Shown here: one piece after another, positions 34,697 to 43,886 of the stretch
Layout: every line of letters starts with the position of its first letter
Numbering within the stretch: the stretch's first letter is position 1
Source: CAYPGJ01 sp050174775
GTDB taxonomy: Bacteria > Planctomycetota > Phycisphaerae > Phycisphaerales > UBA1924
Length of the DNA: 64,000 bases
Reading direction: 5' to 3'
NCBI GenBank assembly: GCA_050174775.1
Contig: JBFXJP010000006.1
Coordinates: 145,638 to 209,637 of the forward strand
The notes under the pieces: model-generated
Database searches by the model: none
What the model was told of the DNA's origin: nothing
The model's input: the letters and a program-made list of their open reading frames with translations, nothing else
Made by a program: the position numbers and the translations under genes

Positions 34697-36298
34697 TCAG
34701 TCCGGGCAGTTCGCGCCCAGCCACGAGAGCAGCAACGAGAGGTCCGCCATCGTCACGAACCCGTCGTGATCGAAGTCCGGGATCGTCGCGCCCGTGCTCT
34801 CCCCAAGCCCGGACAGCAGGTGCCCGAGCGGAGAGCCCTGCTGGTGCAGCGCCTGCGCGAGCGGGGAAGCACAAGGCTCGCCCACGATCGCCTCCGCGCG
34901 CGCCGGCGGCGAGGCCAGCGTCCCGTCCAGCGCCCGCACCGTGCACACCACACGCTGCAGCGCCCCCGCGGACGACGCCGGCAGCACGTCCGACATCGCG
35001 AACGACGTCACGCGTCGAATCTCGTCGTCGTTCACCGTCCAGACGTACTCGTACCGCACCACGTCGAGGTCCGGATCGCCGAACGTCGACTCCGAGCGCA
35101 CCACGCACCGCACCGGCTCGCTCTCCAGCAGCGGCGTCGGCTCCAGGCTCACGATCAAGCCGTCGGGCGGACGGTTGAACCCCGGGCTCGGGGCTGCAAG
35201 CACCGTGAACGGGATGTCCGCGCTCAGATTCCCGTTCAGAAACCACTGCATCCGCCACTCCCCCGTCCTGCCCCCCAGCGCGCCGATCGGCCACTGCGCG
35301 TGCACCGTCGAGAGCGCGGCCGCGTCTCCCGCGAGCGGGACCGTCGGCGACTCCGCCACCAGCGCCCCCGAAGGATCAACCAGCCTCGTCCGCCCCACCG
35401 ACTGCTGCGCCAGGTTCTGCACCAGCATCCACATCGACACCCGAGCGTCCGTCAGCGCGATGTGCGAAGCGCGAGGCAGCGACCACGGCGGACGCACCCC
35501 CAGCAACGACTCCGCCGAAACGCCCGCCTCCAGAACACGCGGAACCGACACCACCACCGGCGGCGTGGGCCACAGCCCCGACCCCGAAACGCACGCCCCG
35601 CTCGTCGTCTCGACGATCACCCCGTTCTGCTGCGCCTCAAAGTGCAGGTGCGGCCAGGAGCTCTGCCCGCTCGAGCCCACCAGCCCGAGCTGCTCCCCCG
35701 CGCGCACGATGTCACCCTCACGATGCGTCAGCGAGCCGCGCTTCATGTGCCAGTAGAACGTCCGCTGGCCGTTCCCGTGGTCCAGCACCACGGCGTTCGC
35801 GTGCCCGTGCGCGTTGTCGTTCCGGTCCGGATGCCCGTCGGACGCGTAGATCACCACACCGTCGAGCACGCCGAACACCGGCGTCCCCTCGCCCGAACCC
35901 GGCGCGCCCTGCCGATCAAACCCGCGCACGTGGATGTCCATCCCCGTGTGCCCGTCATACGTGTGGCCGTCACACGACGCGTCATGCCAAATCAGCGGCG
36001 CGGGGTTGAGATCGACCAGATGCGTGATGATCAGGTCCACGTCCTGGCGACCGCCGATCGGAAACACGCCGAACGGACGCGCCGGCAGAAAGTCCGGCAT
36101 CGCCGACGCCGTAGTGTTCTGCGTCGTGTACCGCGTGATCGCGCTCCGCACCGCGGCACGCTCCGCTTCCGTGATGCACCCCTCCGGCGGAACGAAGTTC
36201 ACGTTCGGCACGAGGATCGGCGCGCCCTCCGGCGCGCCGGGCGCAAAGTAAGGCTGGGCAAGGGTCGCCACGACAAGCGCGGCGAAGGCTGCGGACAT
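34697..36298 (-). CDS. Exported M23-family peptidase with a single dockerin-like repeat
   Basis: 533 residues from the ATG at 36298 (GAGAGAG upstream). Signal peptide, then an M23/LytM metallopeptidase domain around residues 100-230: the HTGMDIHV block holds the first His and Asp, and SSWPHLHFEAQQ the HLHFE zinc motif. M23 enzymes cleave peptidoglycan peptide bridges or other peptides. After about 250 residues of beta-rich sequence the protein ends IPDFDHDGFVTMADLSLLLS: one dockerin-type loop and helix instead of the usual pair. Same direction as the paralogues around it. Confidence 0.87.
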   Translation of the reverse strand: MSAAFAALVVATLAQPYFAPGAPEGAPILVPNVNFVPPEGCITEAERAAVRSAITRYTTQNTTASAMPDFLPARPFGVFPIGGRQDVDLIITHLVDLNPAPLIWHDASCDGHTYDGHTGMDIHVRGFDRQGAPGSGEGTPVFGVLDGVVIYASDGHPDRNDNAHGHANAVVLDHGNGQRTFYWHMKRGSLTHREGDIVRAGEQLGLVGSSGQSSWPHLHFEAQQNGVIVETTSGACVSGSGLWPTPPVVVSVPRVLEAGVSAESLLGVRPPWSLPRASHIALTDARVSMWMLVQNLAQQSVGRTRLVDPSGALVAESPTVPLAGDAAALSTVHAQWPIGALGGRTGEWRMQWFLNGNLSADIPFTVLAAPSPGFNRPPDGLIVSLEPTPLLESEPVRCVVRSESTFGDPDLDVVRYEYVWTVNDDEIRRVTSFAMSDVLPASSAGALQRVVCTVRALDGTLASPPARAEAIVGEPCASPLAQALHQQGSPLGHLLSGLGESTGATIPDFDHDGFVTMADLSLLLSWLGANCPD

Positions 36299-36501
36299 GC
36301 TCTCTCTCTCAGCGTCGCGTGGAGGATGGCGGGAGGAGTGGCGACAGAACGCGCCGAAATTGCGCACGTTCCTGGGGCGGGCCCAGTGTATGAAGCACCG
36401 ATAACTTGTCCAAGACCCACGCAAAAAAGCGCTGAGATTTCCCAGCTTCACCCCCGCCACCGCTCAAATCCGGGGTTTTACCGGACGCCCACCCGCGGCC
36501 C

Positions 36502-37152
36502 TTACTTCCGGCGACGGCCCCCAAAGGCGAGGATCCCGGGCGCCAGCAGCGCCACCGCCCCCGGCGCCGGCAGGATCACGATCTCGTCGATCGCGAAGTC
36601 CCCGATGATCGGGTTCGGCGACGACGTGATCGGCACAAGGTCGTGCCGGAACAGGATCCGGTCTGAGTTCGTGAGCGCGTCCATCAGCGTCCCCGTCCCG
36701 CGGATCCGCGTCCATTGCGACTGCACGATGTTCGTCAGATCGATCGAAAACTGCGTCCACGTGTTGGAAACAGGGCGAAAACCGGGGTTGTACATCCAGA
36801 AGTTCTCGACCGCGCGCCCGAAGCCGACGTGCACCTCCACGTTGTTGAACGTGCCGAAATCGTTCAGCCAGAACGAGACGCCGGTGGCCTGCGTCCAGTC
36901 GCCCGCGAACTCCGGGAAGGCGTTGTACCCGCCCAGGAACCCGAGCCGCTCGTTGGCAATATTGAGGTACCCGTCGTTCGCGCCCCCCACCCCGCCCGAC
37001 CCCGGATTTGTGTACAGCGTGCCCGCGCTCGAGCCCCCCGTGAACCCGCCCGTGTTCCCCGCGAGCAAAAACGACTCGCGGAATCCTGGGGTGACGGCGG
37101 AGGCGTGCGCGGTGAGGAGCGCAGCGGCGGCGAGGGCGCTGGTGATGTGCAT
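36502..37152 (-). CDS. Exported protein with PEP-CTERM-like tag; paralogue of the dockerin proteins
   Basis: 216 residues from the ATG at 37152. Signal peptide (ALAAAALLTAHASA). The body is the second domain of 31775/33219 standing alone: PGFRESFLLAGNTGGF, NDGYLNIANE, GVSFWLNDFGTFNNVEVHVG, WTRIRGTGTLMDALTNSDRI and IIGDFAIDEIVIL align in order. It ends LPAPGAVALLAPGILAFGG then RRRK, so the sorting tag takes the place of the dockerin. Confidence 0.82.
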   Translation of the reverse strand: MHITSALAAAALLTAHASAVTPGFRESFLLAGNTGGFTGGSSAGTLYTNPGSGGVGGANDGYLNIANERLGFLGGYNAFPEFAGDWTQATGVSFWLNDFGTFNNVEVHVGFGRAVENFWMYNPGFRPVSNTWTQFSIDLTNIVQSQWTRIRGTGTLMDALTNSDRILFRHDLVPITSSPNPIIGDFAIDEIVILPAPGAVALLAPGILAFGGRRRK

Positions 37153-37247
37153 GAGCGTGTTTCCTTCCCTATGAGGCGTGCGGTTCGGCGCGCGCGGTTT
37201 GTCGGAAAAGTCTAGCCGAGGGCGTGGGAAGTGCGAGCGCGGGGATG

Positions 37248-37274
37248 AAAAAAGGGCGGCCTTGGCCGCCCTTT
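37248..37274 (-). terminator. Terminator of gdhA
   Basis: Perfect inverted repeat AAAGGGCGGCC / GGCCGCCCTTT (37251-37261 with 37264-37274). On the minus strand it is followed by a run of six T. It lies 30 bp after the gdhA stop. Confidence 0.85.
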
Positions 37275-37304
37275 GGAGAGGTTTTCGGTCGATAGGCGGG
37301 TGGG

Positions 37305-38705
37305 TTAGGGGAAGATGCCGCGGGAGGTGTAGACCTTGCCGATGGTCTCGAGGGCGGCGATGTAGGCGGCGGTGCGCATGTCGACTTCGTAGCGCTGGCG
37401 GGCGAGCTTGGTGCGGCGTGCGGCCAGGACCATGTGGCGGTTGAGCTCGGCGTCGACGCGCTCGAGGTCCCAGGTGATGTGGGACTTGTTCTGGACCCAC
37501 TCGAAGTAGGAGACGGTGACGCCGCCGGAGTTGCAGAGGATGGCCGGGAGGATTTCGACGCCCTTGGCGAGGAGCTTGCGCTCACCGGCCGGTGTGGTGG
37601 GGGCGTTGGCGCCTTCGGCGATGACCTTGGCGTTGATCCAGTCGGCGTTCTGCTCGGTGATCATCTGCTCGAGGGCAGCCGGGATGAAGATGTCGACGTT
37701 GGTCTCGTAGAACTCCTTGGCGGAGATGGGGGCGCCACCGAGGCCCGGGTTCTTGGCGCCCATGGCGCCGGAGGAGGAGTGGGACTTCTCGTAGCCGGCG
37801 ACGCCGCCGTGACGGGCGACGTACTCGGCGAGGGCTTCGGTGTCGAAGCCGTGCTCGTTGCGGAGGGCGCCGGTGTGGTCCATGACGGCGGTGATGCGGC
37901 AGCCGCGGTGTGCGGCGAGGCGTGCGGCCCAGGAGCCGACGTTGCCGTAGCCCAGGACGGAGGCGGTGGCCTTGGAGAAGTCGATCTTGAGCTCGGGGAG
38001 CATTTCGACGAGGACGTCGACGACGCCCTGGCCGGTGGCCTTCTCCCGTCCGACGGAGCCGCCGATCTCGACGGGCTTTCCGGTGACGACGGCCATGCCG
38101 TCGGGGATGGAGGGGGAGATCTGCGCGTAGGTGTCGGCGAACCAGGCCATGATCTGCGCGTTGGTGCCGACGTCGGGGGCCGGGATATCGACGTCGGGGC
38201 CGATCATGGGGGCGATGGCGACGGCGAAGCGTCGGGTGACGCGCATGAGCTCATCGCGGGAGAGCTTGTGGGGGTCGCACTTGACGCCGCCCTTGCCGCC
38301 GCCGAAGGGCACGCGGACGAGGGAGCACTTCATGGTCATGAGGAGGGCGAGTGCCTTGACGTCGTCGAGGGAGACGTGCTCGTGGAAGCGGAGGCCGCCC
38401 TTGTAGGGCCCGAGGGCGTTGTTGTGCTGGACGCGGTAGCCCTTGAAGAGGGCGTAGGAGCCGTCGTCCATCTTGACGGGGAAGTGCGTCATCGTCTCGT
38501 TCTTGGGCTGAGCGAGGATGAGCTGGAGGTAGTGGGGGAGGTCGATGATCTCGGCGGCGGTGAGGACCGCGTCGATGGTCTGGAGGTAGACGTTGTTGGG
38601 ATCGCGCTGCATGCCGAGTTCATCGAAGACCGAGCTGGTCTGGAACCCGTCGTGCGTTCGAGAGGTGGGAGCAACGATCGTCGCGGACGCTGGGGAGTGT
38701 GCCAT
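37305..38705 (-). CDS. gdhA: Glutamate dehydrogenase (Glu/Leu/Phe/Val family)
   Basis: 466 residues, slightly longer than usual because of a 40-residue N-terminal extension. It reversibly converts glutamate to 2-oxoglutarate and ammonia. Clear motifs: VPFGGGKGGVKCDPHKLS with the catalytic Lys, the DIPAPDVGTNAQIMAW block with the Asp, and the nucleotide fold ASVLGYGNVGSWAARLA. Cofactor preference cannot be settled by eye. It is divergent from the receiver-like gene with a 113-bp gap. Confidence 0.95.
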   Translation of the reverse strand: MAHSPASATIVAPTSRTHDGFQTSSVFDELGMQRDPNNVYLQTIDAVLTAAEIIDLPHYLQLILAQPKNETMTHFPVKMDDGSYALFKGYRVQHNNALGPYKGGLRFHEHVSLDDVKALALLMTMKCSLVRVPFGGGKGGVKCDPHKLSRDELMRVTRRFAVAIAPMIGPDVDIPAPDVGTNAQIMAWFADTYAQISPSIPDGMAVVTGKPVEIGGSVGREKATGQGVVDVLVEMLPELKIDFSKATASVLGYGNVGSWAARLAAHRGCRITAVMDHTGALRNEHGFDTEALAEYVARHGGVAGYEKSHSSSGAMGAKNPGLGGAPISAKEFYETNVDIFIPAALEQMITEQNADWINAKVIAEGANAPTTPAGERKLLAKGVEILPAILCNSGGVTVSYFEWVQNKSHITWDLERVDAELNRHMVLAARRTKLARQRYEVDMRTAAYIAALETIGKVYTSRGIFP

Positions 38706-38818
38706 CGGAGGCGTTCACACCTATGCTTGAAACGTGCGAGCGGCGGATGCGGCGGTCGCGGTCACGGTGATCGCGGCGTCGGCCGAGGTCGCTGGAACGA
38801 ACCAGAGACGAAGGGGCG

Positions 38819-39238
38819 ATGATAGCGTACTTCCCGTCGGACCTGCTCTGGGCGACCCGCATCAAATCGACGGCGGAAGCGCTGGGTTTGTCGGCGCGTC
38901 CGGTGCGTTCGGTGGACATGGTGCGCGAGCGGTTCGGTGATTCTCCGGTGACGTCGGTGATCGTGGACCTTGCCGGGGATGTCGCGTTGGGTCTGGAGAT
39001 CATCCGCGCGGCGCGTGCGTGCGAGGCGGAGCGGGTGGGCGCCACTACGGGCAGTGGCGTGGAGGATCGCGACCCACGAGGGGGAGGTGGGGATCGGGTT
39101 CGGATCGTGGCGTTCGGCCCGCACGTTGATCGGGAGGCGTTGCAGGGCGCTCGAGATGCCGGGGCGGACGAGGTGATGCCGCGGGGCGCGTTTTCGAACC
39201 ATCTGCCGGACCTGCTGTTGCGTCTTGAATCGCGCTAG
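38819..39238 (+). CDS. Receiver-like protein, degenerate
   Basis: 139 residues. Alternating strands and helices as in CheY-like receivers (PVTSVIVDLAGDVALGLEII, VRIVAFGPHVDREALQGARD, AGADEVMPRGAFSNHLPDLL). An Asp sits at the end of the third strand (VIVDLAG) where the phosphorylated Asp normally is, but the acidic pair after the first strand is missing, so ordinary phosphorylation is unlikely. It is the first gene of an operon with mqnA and a sigma-like protein. Confidence 0.6.
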   Translation: MIAYFPSDLLWATRIKSTAEALGLSARPVRSVDMVRERFGDSPVTSVIVDLAGDVALGLEIIRAARACEAERVGATTGSGVEDRDPRGGGGDRVRIVAFGPHVDREALQGARDAGADEVMPRGAFSNHLPDLLLRLESR

Positions 39239-39257
39239 GGGCATGCAGGAATCAGTC

Positions 39258-40142
39258 ATGGCGACACCAACCACATCGGATGTTGTGAAGCTGGGTTGTG
39301 TTTCCTATCTCAACACACTGCCCCTGATCGAGGGTTTGGAGAAGACGGCAGGTGTGGGGCTGGATCGTGCCGCGCCCGCGCGGCTGATCGATCTGCTCAC
39401 GAGCGGGCAGGTGGAGGCGGGGCTGATCTCGTTGATCGACGCGCAGCGGAGCGCGGCGCCGCTCGCGCTGATGCCCTGCGGGATGATCGGGTGTGACGGC
39501 GCGACGCTGACGGTGCGGCTGTACTCGACGAAGCCGATCGGGGAGATCACGCGCGTTCACGTCGATGCCGAGTCGCACACGGCCGTGGCATTGCTGCGCG
39601 TGTTGCTGGCGCGTGTGCATGGGGTGCGGGCTGAGGTCGTGGAGTTTGATGCGCGGGAGCGCGTGGTGCGGCACGGGGGTGGCGCGGACGATCAGGTGGA
39701 GTGGCCGGAGGCGCTGCTGCTCATCGGTGACAAGGTGGTGACGCAGTCGCCCCCGGCGGTGCGGTATCCGCACCAGATGGATCTGGGTGAGGGGTGGAAG
39801 GAGTGGGCGGGGCTGCCGTTCGTGTACGCGGCGTGGATGTGCCGAGCGGAGGATGCGGAGAGCGAGCGGATGCGCGCGACGGCGCGATTGCTGGACCGGC
39901 AGAGGCGGCGCAACGGGGTGCGCGCGGACCGGGTGGCTACGGGGCACGCGCGGGAGCGCGGCTGGCCTGAGGATCTGGCTCGCGACTATCTCGGGAGGAA
40001 GCTGCGGTTCGATCCGGAGATGGAGGGGGCAAGGGAGGCCGTGGAGCGGTTCTTTGACGAGGCGTTCGCGCTGGGGCTGATCGCGGAGCGGCGTGAGACG
40101 GTGTGGATGGAGATGGGGGCGGGGGAGCGATGCCTCGTCTGA
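39258..40142 (+). CDS. mqnA: Chorismate dehydratase, futalosine pathway of menaquinone synthesis
   Basis: 294 residues. MqnA removes water from chorismate to start futalosine-type menaquinone synthesis. The start LGCVSYLNTLPLIEG and the following RLIDLLTSGQVEAGLISLID are the family's best-conserved blocks; the fold is that of a periplasmic-binding protein without signal peptide. AGGA 7 bases upstream favours the ATG at 39258 over the one at 39243. The stop overlaps the next gene. Confidence 0.92.
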   Translation: MATPTTSDVVKLGCVSYLNTLPLIEGLEKTAGVGLDRAAPARLIDLLTSGQVEAGLISLIDAQRSAAPLALMPCGMIGCDGATLTVRLYSTKPIGEITRVHVDAESHTAVALLRVLLARVHGVRAEVVEFDARERVVRHGGGADDQVEWPEALLLIGDKVVTQSPPAVRYPHQMDLGEGWKEWAGLPFVYAAWMCRAEDAESERMRATARLLDRQRRRNGVRADRVATGHARERGWPEDLARDYLGRKLRFDPEMEGAREAVERFFDEAFALGLIAERRETVWMEMGAGERCLV

Positions 40143-41806
40143 CGCGGGTGCGGATCGGCGCGATCGAGGACCTGCTGACGCAGCTTCGATTCGCGCCGGC
40201 GGGCACGGCGCGGAGGCACCTGGAGAACGCGGAGCGGTTGGCGCGCGAGATCGATCCGGAGCGGAACTATCCGGTGGTCGAGTTGGCGCGCCGGATCACG
40301 GGGCTGCGCGCCGATCCGGAGGAGATCGAGGATGCGACGGTGGTGGGGCGGGCGCTCGCGGGGGAGTTGTCGGCGTTGATCGAGCGTTTGTCGGACCTCG
40401 CGGGTTTGAGGATGGAGGACCTGGGGGAGGGCGCGATGCGGCTGTCGGAGTTGTGCGCGCGGTGGGGTGTGGATCGGAAGACGATCGAGCGGTGGCGCCG
40501 GCTGGGGTTGATCGGACACAGGGTGGTCGTGAACGGGCGGCGCGGTCTCGGGTTTCGCAGGTCGTGGGTGGAGGCGTTTGAGAAGAAGGGGGATGTGGTG
40601 ATGGCGGGGGGTCGATCGCGTGCGGCGCGGACGGCGCGGGTGGGTCGCGCGGAGCGGGAGGAGATCGTTCGTCGCGCGGCGCGGGCTGCTGAGGGGGGGC
40701 TGACGCGGAGCGCTGCCGCGTTGCGGGCCGCGCGGGAGACGGGGCGGTCGCACGAGGCGGCGCGTCGCGCGATCGCGCGGGAGGAGCGTGCGCGTGGGGG
40801 GAGGTTGTTTGAGGATCGGGGGCGTGTGGGGGCGCGGGAGCGGTTGGTGGCGGCGCGGGCTGCGGGGCGCGGGATGGAGATGTGGGAGATTGCGCGGGCG
40901 TTGGGCAGATCGCGAGCGAGTGCGCACCGGGTGGTGTTGGAGGGGCGGCTTGCGCGGCTGGCGGCGTTGCGATTGGAGTGCGCGACGAGCGAGATGTTCG
41001 GTCGGCGGGATGCTGCGGATGTGCTGTTGGCGCCGAGCGCGGCGCGGGAGGGTTTGGCGCCGCCGGCGCGGGAGGAGTGGTCGGTGTGGGTGGCGCGTGC
41101 GCGGGGTCAGCGGGCGTTGCGTGAGGAGGAGGAGCGTGCGATGGGGGCGGCGCTGTGCTATCTGCGTTGGCGGGCGGCGCGGAGGATCGAGGGGATGCGC
41201 GAGGCGGGGGTGAGCGCGGCACGGGTGGATGGCGTGGAGACTGACCTTCGTTGGGCGGGGTGGTTGGCGGGCGCGATGGGGATGGGCCAGTCGTTCGTGG
41301 CGCTGCGTAACCTGGAGGAGCGGCTCGGGGCCGGGGCGGAGACGTTGAGCGGGGAGCGCGCACGGATGGCGCACGAGCATCTGCAGCGTGCGCTGGTGCG
41401 CGGTGCGTTGGCGTTCGATCCGTTCCGTTCGGGGCGCGGGTCTCGGCTGGCGGGCGTGACGACGGTGCTGGTGACGCGCGCGATGCAGTGGTTGGGCGAG
41501 CGGGGCGCGTTGCTGAGCGTGCGCGAGGGGGCGGCGCGAGCGCGCGGGGTCATGGTGGAGGATGCGTCGTGGAAGACGGTGGAGTGGTCGTGGCTGATGG
41601 CGGGTCCGACGGCGCGGGAGCGCGCCGCGGGATTGGAGGCGCGGGTGCGCGAGGTGGTGCGGCTTCGGTGGGGGATTGAGGGGGAGGAGGGGGTGAGCGA
41701 GCCGCCGATGACACGGCGCGCGGTGTCGGCGCGGCTGAACGCGGGCGCGGCGCGGATCGCGCGGTCAGAGCGGGAGTGGTTGCGTGGGGGTGGCGTTGTG
41801 CCGTGA
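40130..41806 (+). CDS. Divergent sigma-70-like protein with N-terminal MerR-like HTH
   Basis: 558 residues, overlapping mqnA by 13 bp. Residues about 103-155 (RLSELCARWGVDRKTIERWR, then LGLIGHRVVVNGRRGLGF) look like a MerR/excisionase-type DNA-binding domain. Residues 330-455 resemble sigma regions 1.2-2: REEEERAMGAALCYLRWRAA, HLQRALVRGALAFDPFR, VTTVLVTRAMQWLGER. Residues 499-557 resemble region 4 (REVVRLRWGIEG, MTRRAVSARLNAGAARIARS). All are far from standard sigma factors, so promoter use may be specialised. Very Arg/Gly/Ala-rich. This reading is by eye. Confidence 0.6.
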   Translation: MPRLTRVRIGAIEDLLTQLRFAPAGTARRHLENAERLAREIDPERNYPVVELARRITGLRADPEEIEDATVVGRALAGELSALIERLSDLAGLRMEDLGEGAMRLSELCARWGVDRKTIERWRRLGLIGHRVVVNGRRGLGFRRSWVEAFEKKGDVVMAGGRSRAARTARVGRAEREEIVRRAARAAEGGLTRSAAALRAARETGRSHEAARRAIAREERARGGRLFEDRGRVGARERLVAARAAGRGMEMWEIARALGRSRASAHRVVLEGRLARLAALRLECATSEMFGRRDAADVLLAPSAAREGLAPPAREEWSVWVARARGQRALREEEERAMGAALCYLRWRAARRIEGMREAGVSAARVDGVETDLRWAGWLAGAMGMGQSFVALRNLEERLGAGAETLSGERARMAHEHLQRALVRGALAFDPFRSGRGSRLAGVTTVLVTRAMQWLGERGALLSVREGAARARGVMVEDASWKTVEWSWLMAGPTARERAAGLEARVREVVRLRWGIEGEEGVSEPPMTRRAVSARLNAGAARIARSEREWLRGGGVVP

Positions 41807-41814
41807 GGCGCGGG

Positions 41815-42177
41815 TCACGCGGCCTTGCGCATCTCGTAGGCGATGCCGAGCTGGTGCTTGCCGGGGGCGTTGGTCTTGCAGCGGACGACGATGCCGGTGC
41901 GCCAGTTGCCGTGGACGGGGTCGACACGGAGGGAGAGTCGTGCGCCGGGCTCAAGAGGCGTGGGGGAGTCGACGCAGAGTCCGGTGGCCGAGGCGTTGAT
42001 AAGGTCGAGCTTCATGACCCAGGGGAGCTGTCGTCCGTTGGAGAGGACGGCCTGGAGGGGGCCGGACGCGACAGCGCGGGGCGCGGTGCGTCGATCGGAG
42101 GGATAGGGGAAGGGGAAGGTTTCGGGGACGTCGTGGGTCGTCTCAGCGCCGGCGGACATGTCTGGGCCTCCGCACAT
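41815..42177 (-). CDS. PilZ-domain protein
   Basis: 120 residues (start 42177 or 42159). The c-di-GMP-binding signature is complete: DRRTAPR provides the RxxxR motif and NASATGLCVDSPTPL the (D/N)xSxxG motif, followed by a beta-barrel. A single-domain PilZ protein usually passes on a c-di-GMP signal to motility or surface machinery. It is convergent with the sigma-like gene. Confidence 0.85.
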   Translation of the reverse strand: MCGGPDMSAGAETTHDVPETFPFPYPSDRRTAPRAVASGPLQAVLSNGRQLPWVMKLDLINASATGLCVDSPTPLEPGARLSLRVDPVHGNWRTGIVVRCKTNAPGKHQLGIAYEMRKAA

Positions 42178-42272
42178 CGTGCCGTGGATGACGCGAGCGT
42201 CGCGTCATTTCCGGTCGAGGTCGTCTGCGGTATCGGCGGCGGCCTGAAGCGACTTCAGTGGATACGGGATTG

Positions 42273-43652
42273 TCAGGTCTTTGGGAGGGGGGAGTCGCCC
42301 ATTCTGTCGGCAATGCGGAACGAGAGTTCCATCGACTGTTGGTAGTTCAGACGGGGGTCTGTTGGGGAGGCGTAGTTCTTATGAAGGTCGGCTTCGGTGA
42401 TGGCTGCGGCGCCGCCCAGGCACTCGGTGACGTCGTCTGCGGTGAGTTCGACGTGGGCGCCGCCCAGAAGTGTGCCTTCTGAGGCGTGGGCGTCGAAGGT
42501 AGCGTCGAGTTCGGCGAGAACTGCGTCGAAGGAGCGGGTTTTCAGACCTGTGGACGTGGTGATGGTGTTGCCGTGCATGGGGTCGGAGGCCCAGAGGACG
42601 GTGGATTGGGCGTCGCGGACGGCACGGATGAGTGGGGGGAGGAGTTGCGCGACGTTGGGGGCGCCGAGGCGGGTGATGAGGATGATTTTGCCCGGCTCGT
42701 TGGAGGGGTTGAGGGCTTTGAGGAGGGAGAGGGTTTCGGAGGGGGTGGCGTTGGGGCCGAGCTTGATGCCGATGGGATTGGCGACGCCTCGGAAGAACTC
42801 GATGTGCGCGTGATCGGTTTGTCGGGTGCGGTCTCCGATCCAGGGGAGGTGGGCGGAGAGGTTGTAGTAGGTCTCACGGCGCGGCACGCGTCGGGTGAGC
42901 GCGGATTCGTAGTGGAGGTTGAGGCCTTCGTGGGAGGTGTAGAACTCGACTCGGTTGAGCTCGTGGATGGAGGTTTCGCCGAGGGCCTCCATGAAGCGGA
43001 GTGCGTGGGCGAGCTCTCTGGACATCTGCTGGTATCGCTCTCGGAGCGCGGGGGAGAGGGCCGCGTTGTGGAGGAAGGCGAGGTCCCAGTACTCGGGGTG
43101 GTGGAGGTCGGCGAAACCGCCGTCAACGAGCGCGCGGACGAAGTTGAGGGTCATCGCGGCGTGGTGGTAGCCCGCGAGGAGGAGGGCGGGGTCGGGTGTG
43201 CGCGCGTCGGGTGAGAACTCAGAGCGGTTGATGAGGTCGCCGTAGTAGGAGGGGAGGGTGAGGCCGTTGCGGGACTCGGTGGGTGAGGAGCGTGGCTTGG
43301 CGTACTGGCCTGCGAAGCGGCCGACGCGGATGACGGGCCTGCGCGAGCCGTGCACGAGGACGAGGGACATCTGGAGGAGGATTTTGAGACGTGAGGTGAT
43401 GGCGTGGGGCGTGCAGTCGGCGAGGGTTTCGGCGCAGTCGCCGGCCTGGAGGAGGAAGCGCTTGCCGAGCTGGGCGTCGGCGATGAGGGATTTGAGCCGT
43501 TCGATCTCCCAGGAGGTGACGAGTGGGGGGAGTGTGCGGAGACGTTGCGCGGCGCGCGTGAGCGCTTCGGGGTCGGGATAGGAGATGGACTGCGCGTTGG
43601 GACGCGCGGCCCAGGAATCGAGCGACCAGGGGTTGTCGGAGGGGGTTTGCAT
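42273..43652 (-). CDS. 3-deoxy-7-phosphoheptulonate synthase, class II
   Basis: 459 residues. First enzyme of the shikimate pathway (PEP plus erythrose 4-phosphate). Class II motifs are complete: LLQAGDCAETLADC, IRVGRFAGQYAKPRSS, EFYTSHEGLNLHYESAL, IGDRTRQTDHAHIEFFRGV and DPMHGNT. Together with aroC (53 kb) it feeds chorismate to mqnA. Length agrees with the plant-like class II type. Confidence 0.95.
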   Translation of the reverse strand: MQTPSDNPWSLDSWAARPNAQSISYPDPEALTRAAQRLRTLPPLVTSWEIERLKSLIADAQLGKRFLLQAGDCAETLADCTPHAITSRLKILLQMSLVLVHGSRRPVIRVGRFAGQYAKPRSSPTESRNGLTLPSYYGDLINRSEFSPDARTPDPALLLAGYHHAAMTLNFVRALVDGGFADLHHPEYWDLAFLHNAALSPALRERYQQMSRELAHALRFMEALGETSIHELNRVEFYTSHEGLNLHYESALTRRVPRRETYYNLSAHLPWIGDRTRQTDHAHIEFFRGVANPIGIKLGPNATPSETLSLLKALNPSNEPGKIILITRLGAPNVAQLLPPLIRAVRDAQSTVLWASDPMHGNTITTSTGLKTRSFDAVLAELDATFDAHASEGTLLGGAHVELTADDVTECLGGAAAITEADLHKNYASPTDPRLNYQQSMELSFRIADRMGDSPLPKT

Positions 43653-43886
43653 GCGGTGTGCGTGTGGGACGCTTGAGGGATCGGAGAAAAAAAGTGTGCA
43701 GAACAGGGGGCGCTGAGTTTAGGTGATGGGATGGATGAGCCGATGGGCAAGGTCAGTGAGGCGTTATACGGGCGCGTGGCCCGGTCGCCTCGGGCCCCCC
43801 GCGCGGGACGGGGCGCCCGCTCGCCCGGCTGCACAGACGGGCGGGAAGTGCCCAAGCAGGGTGTTCCGCGCAGGAAGATGATCGAG

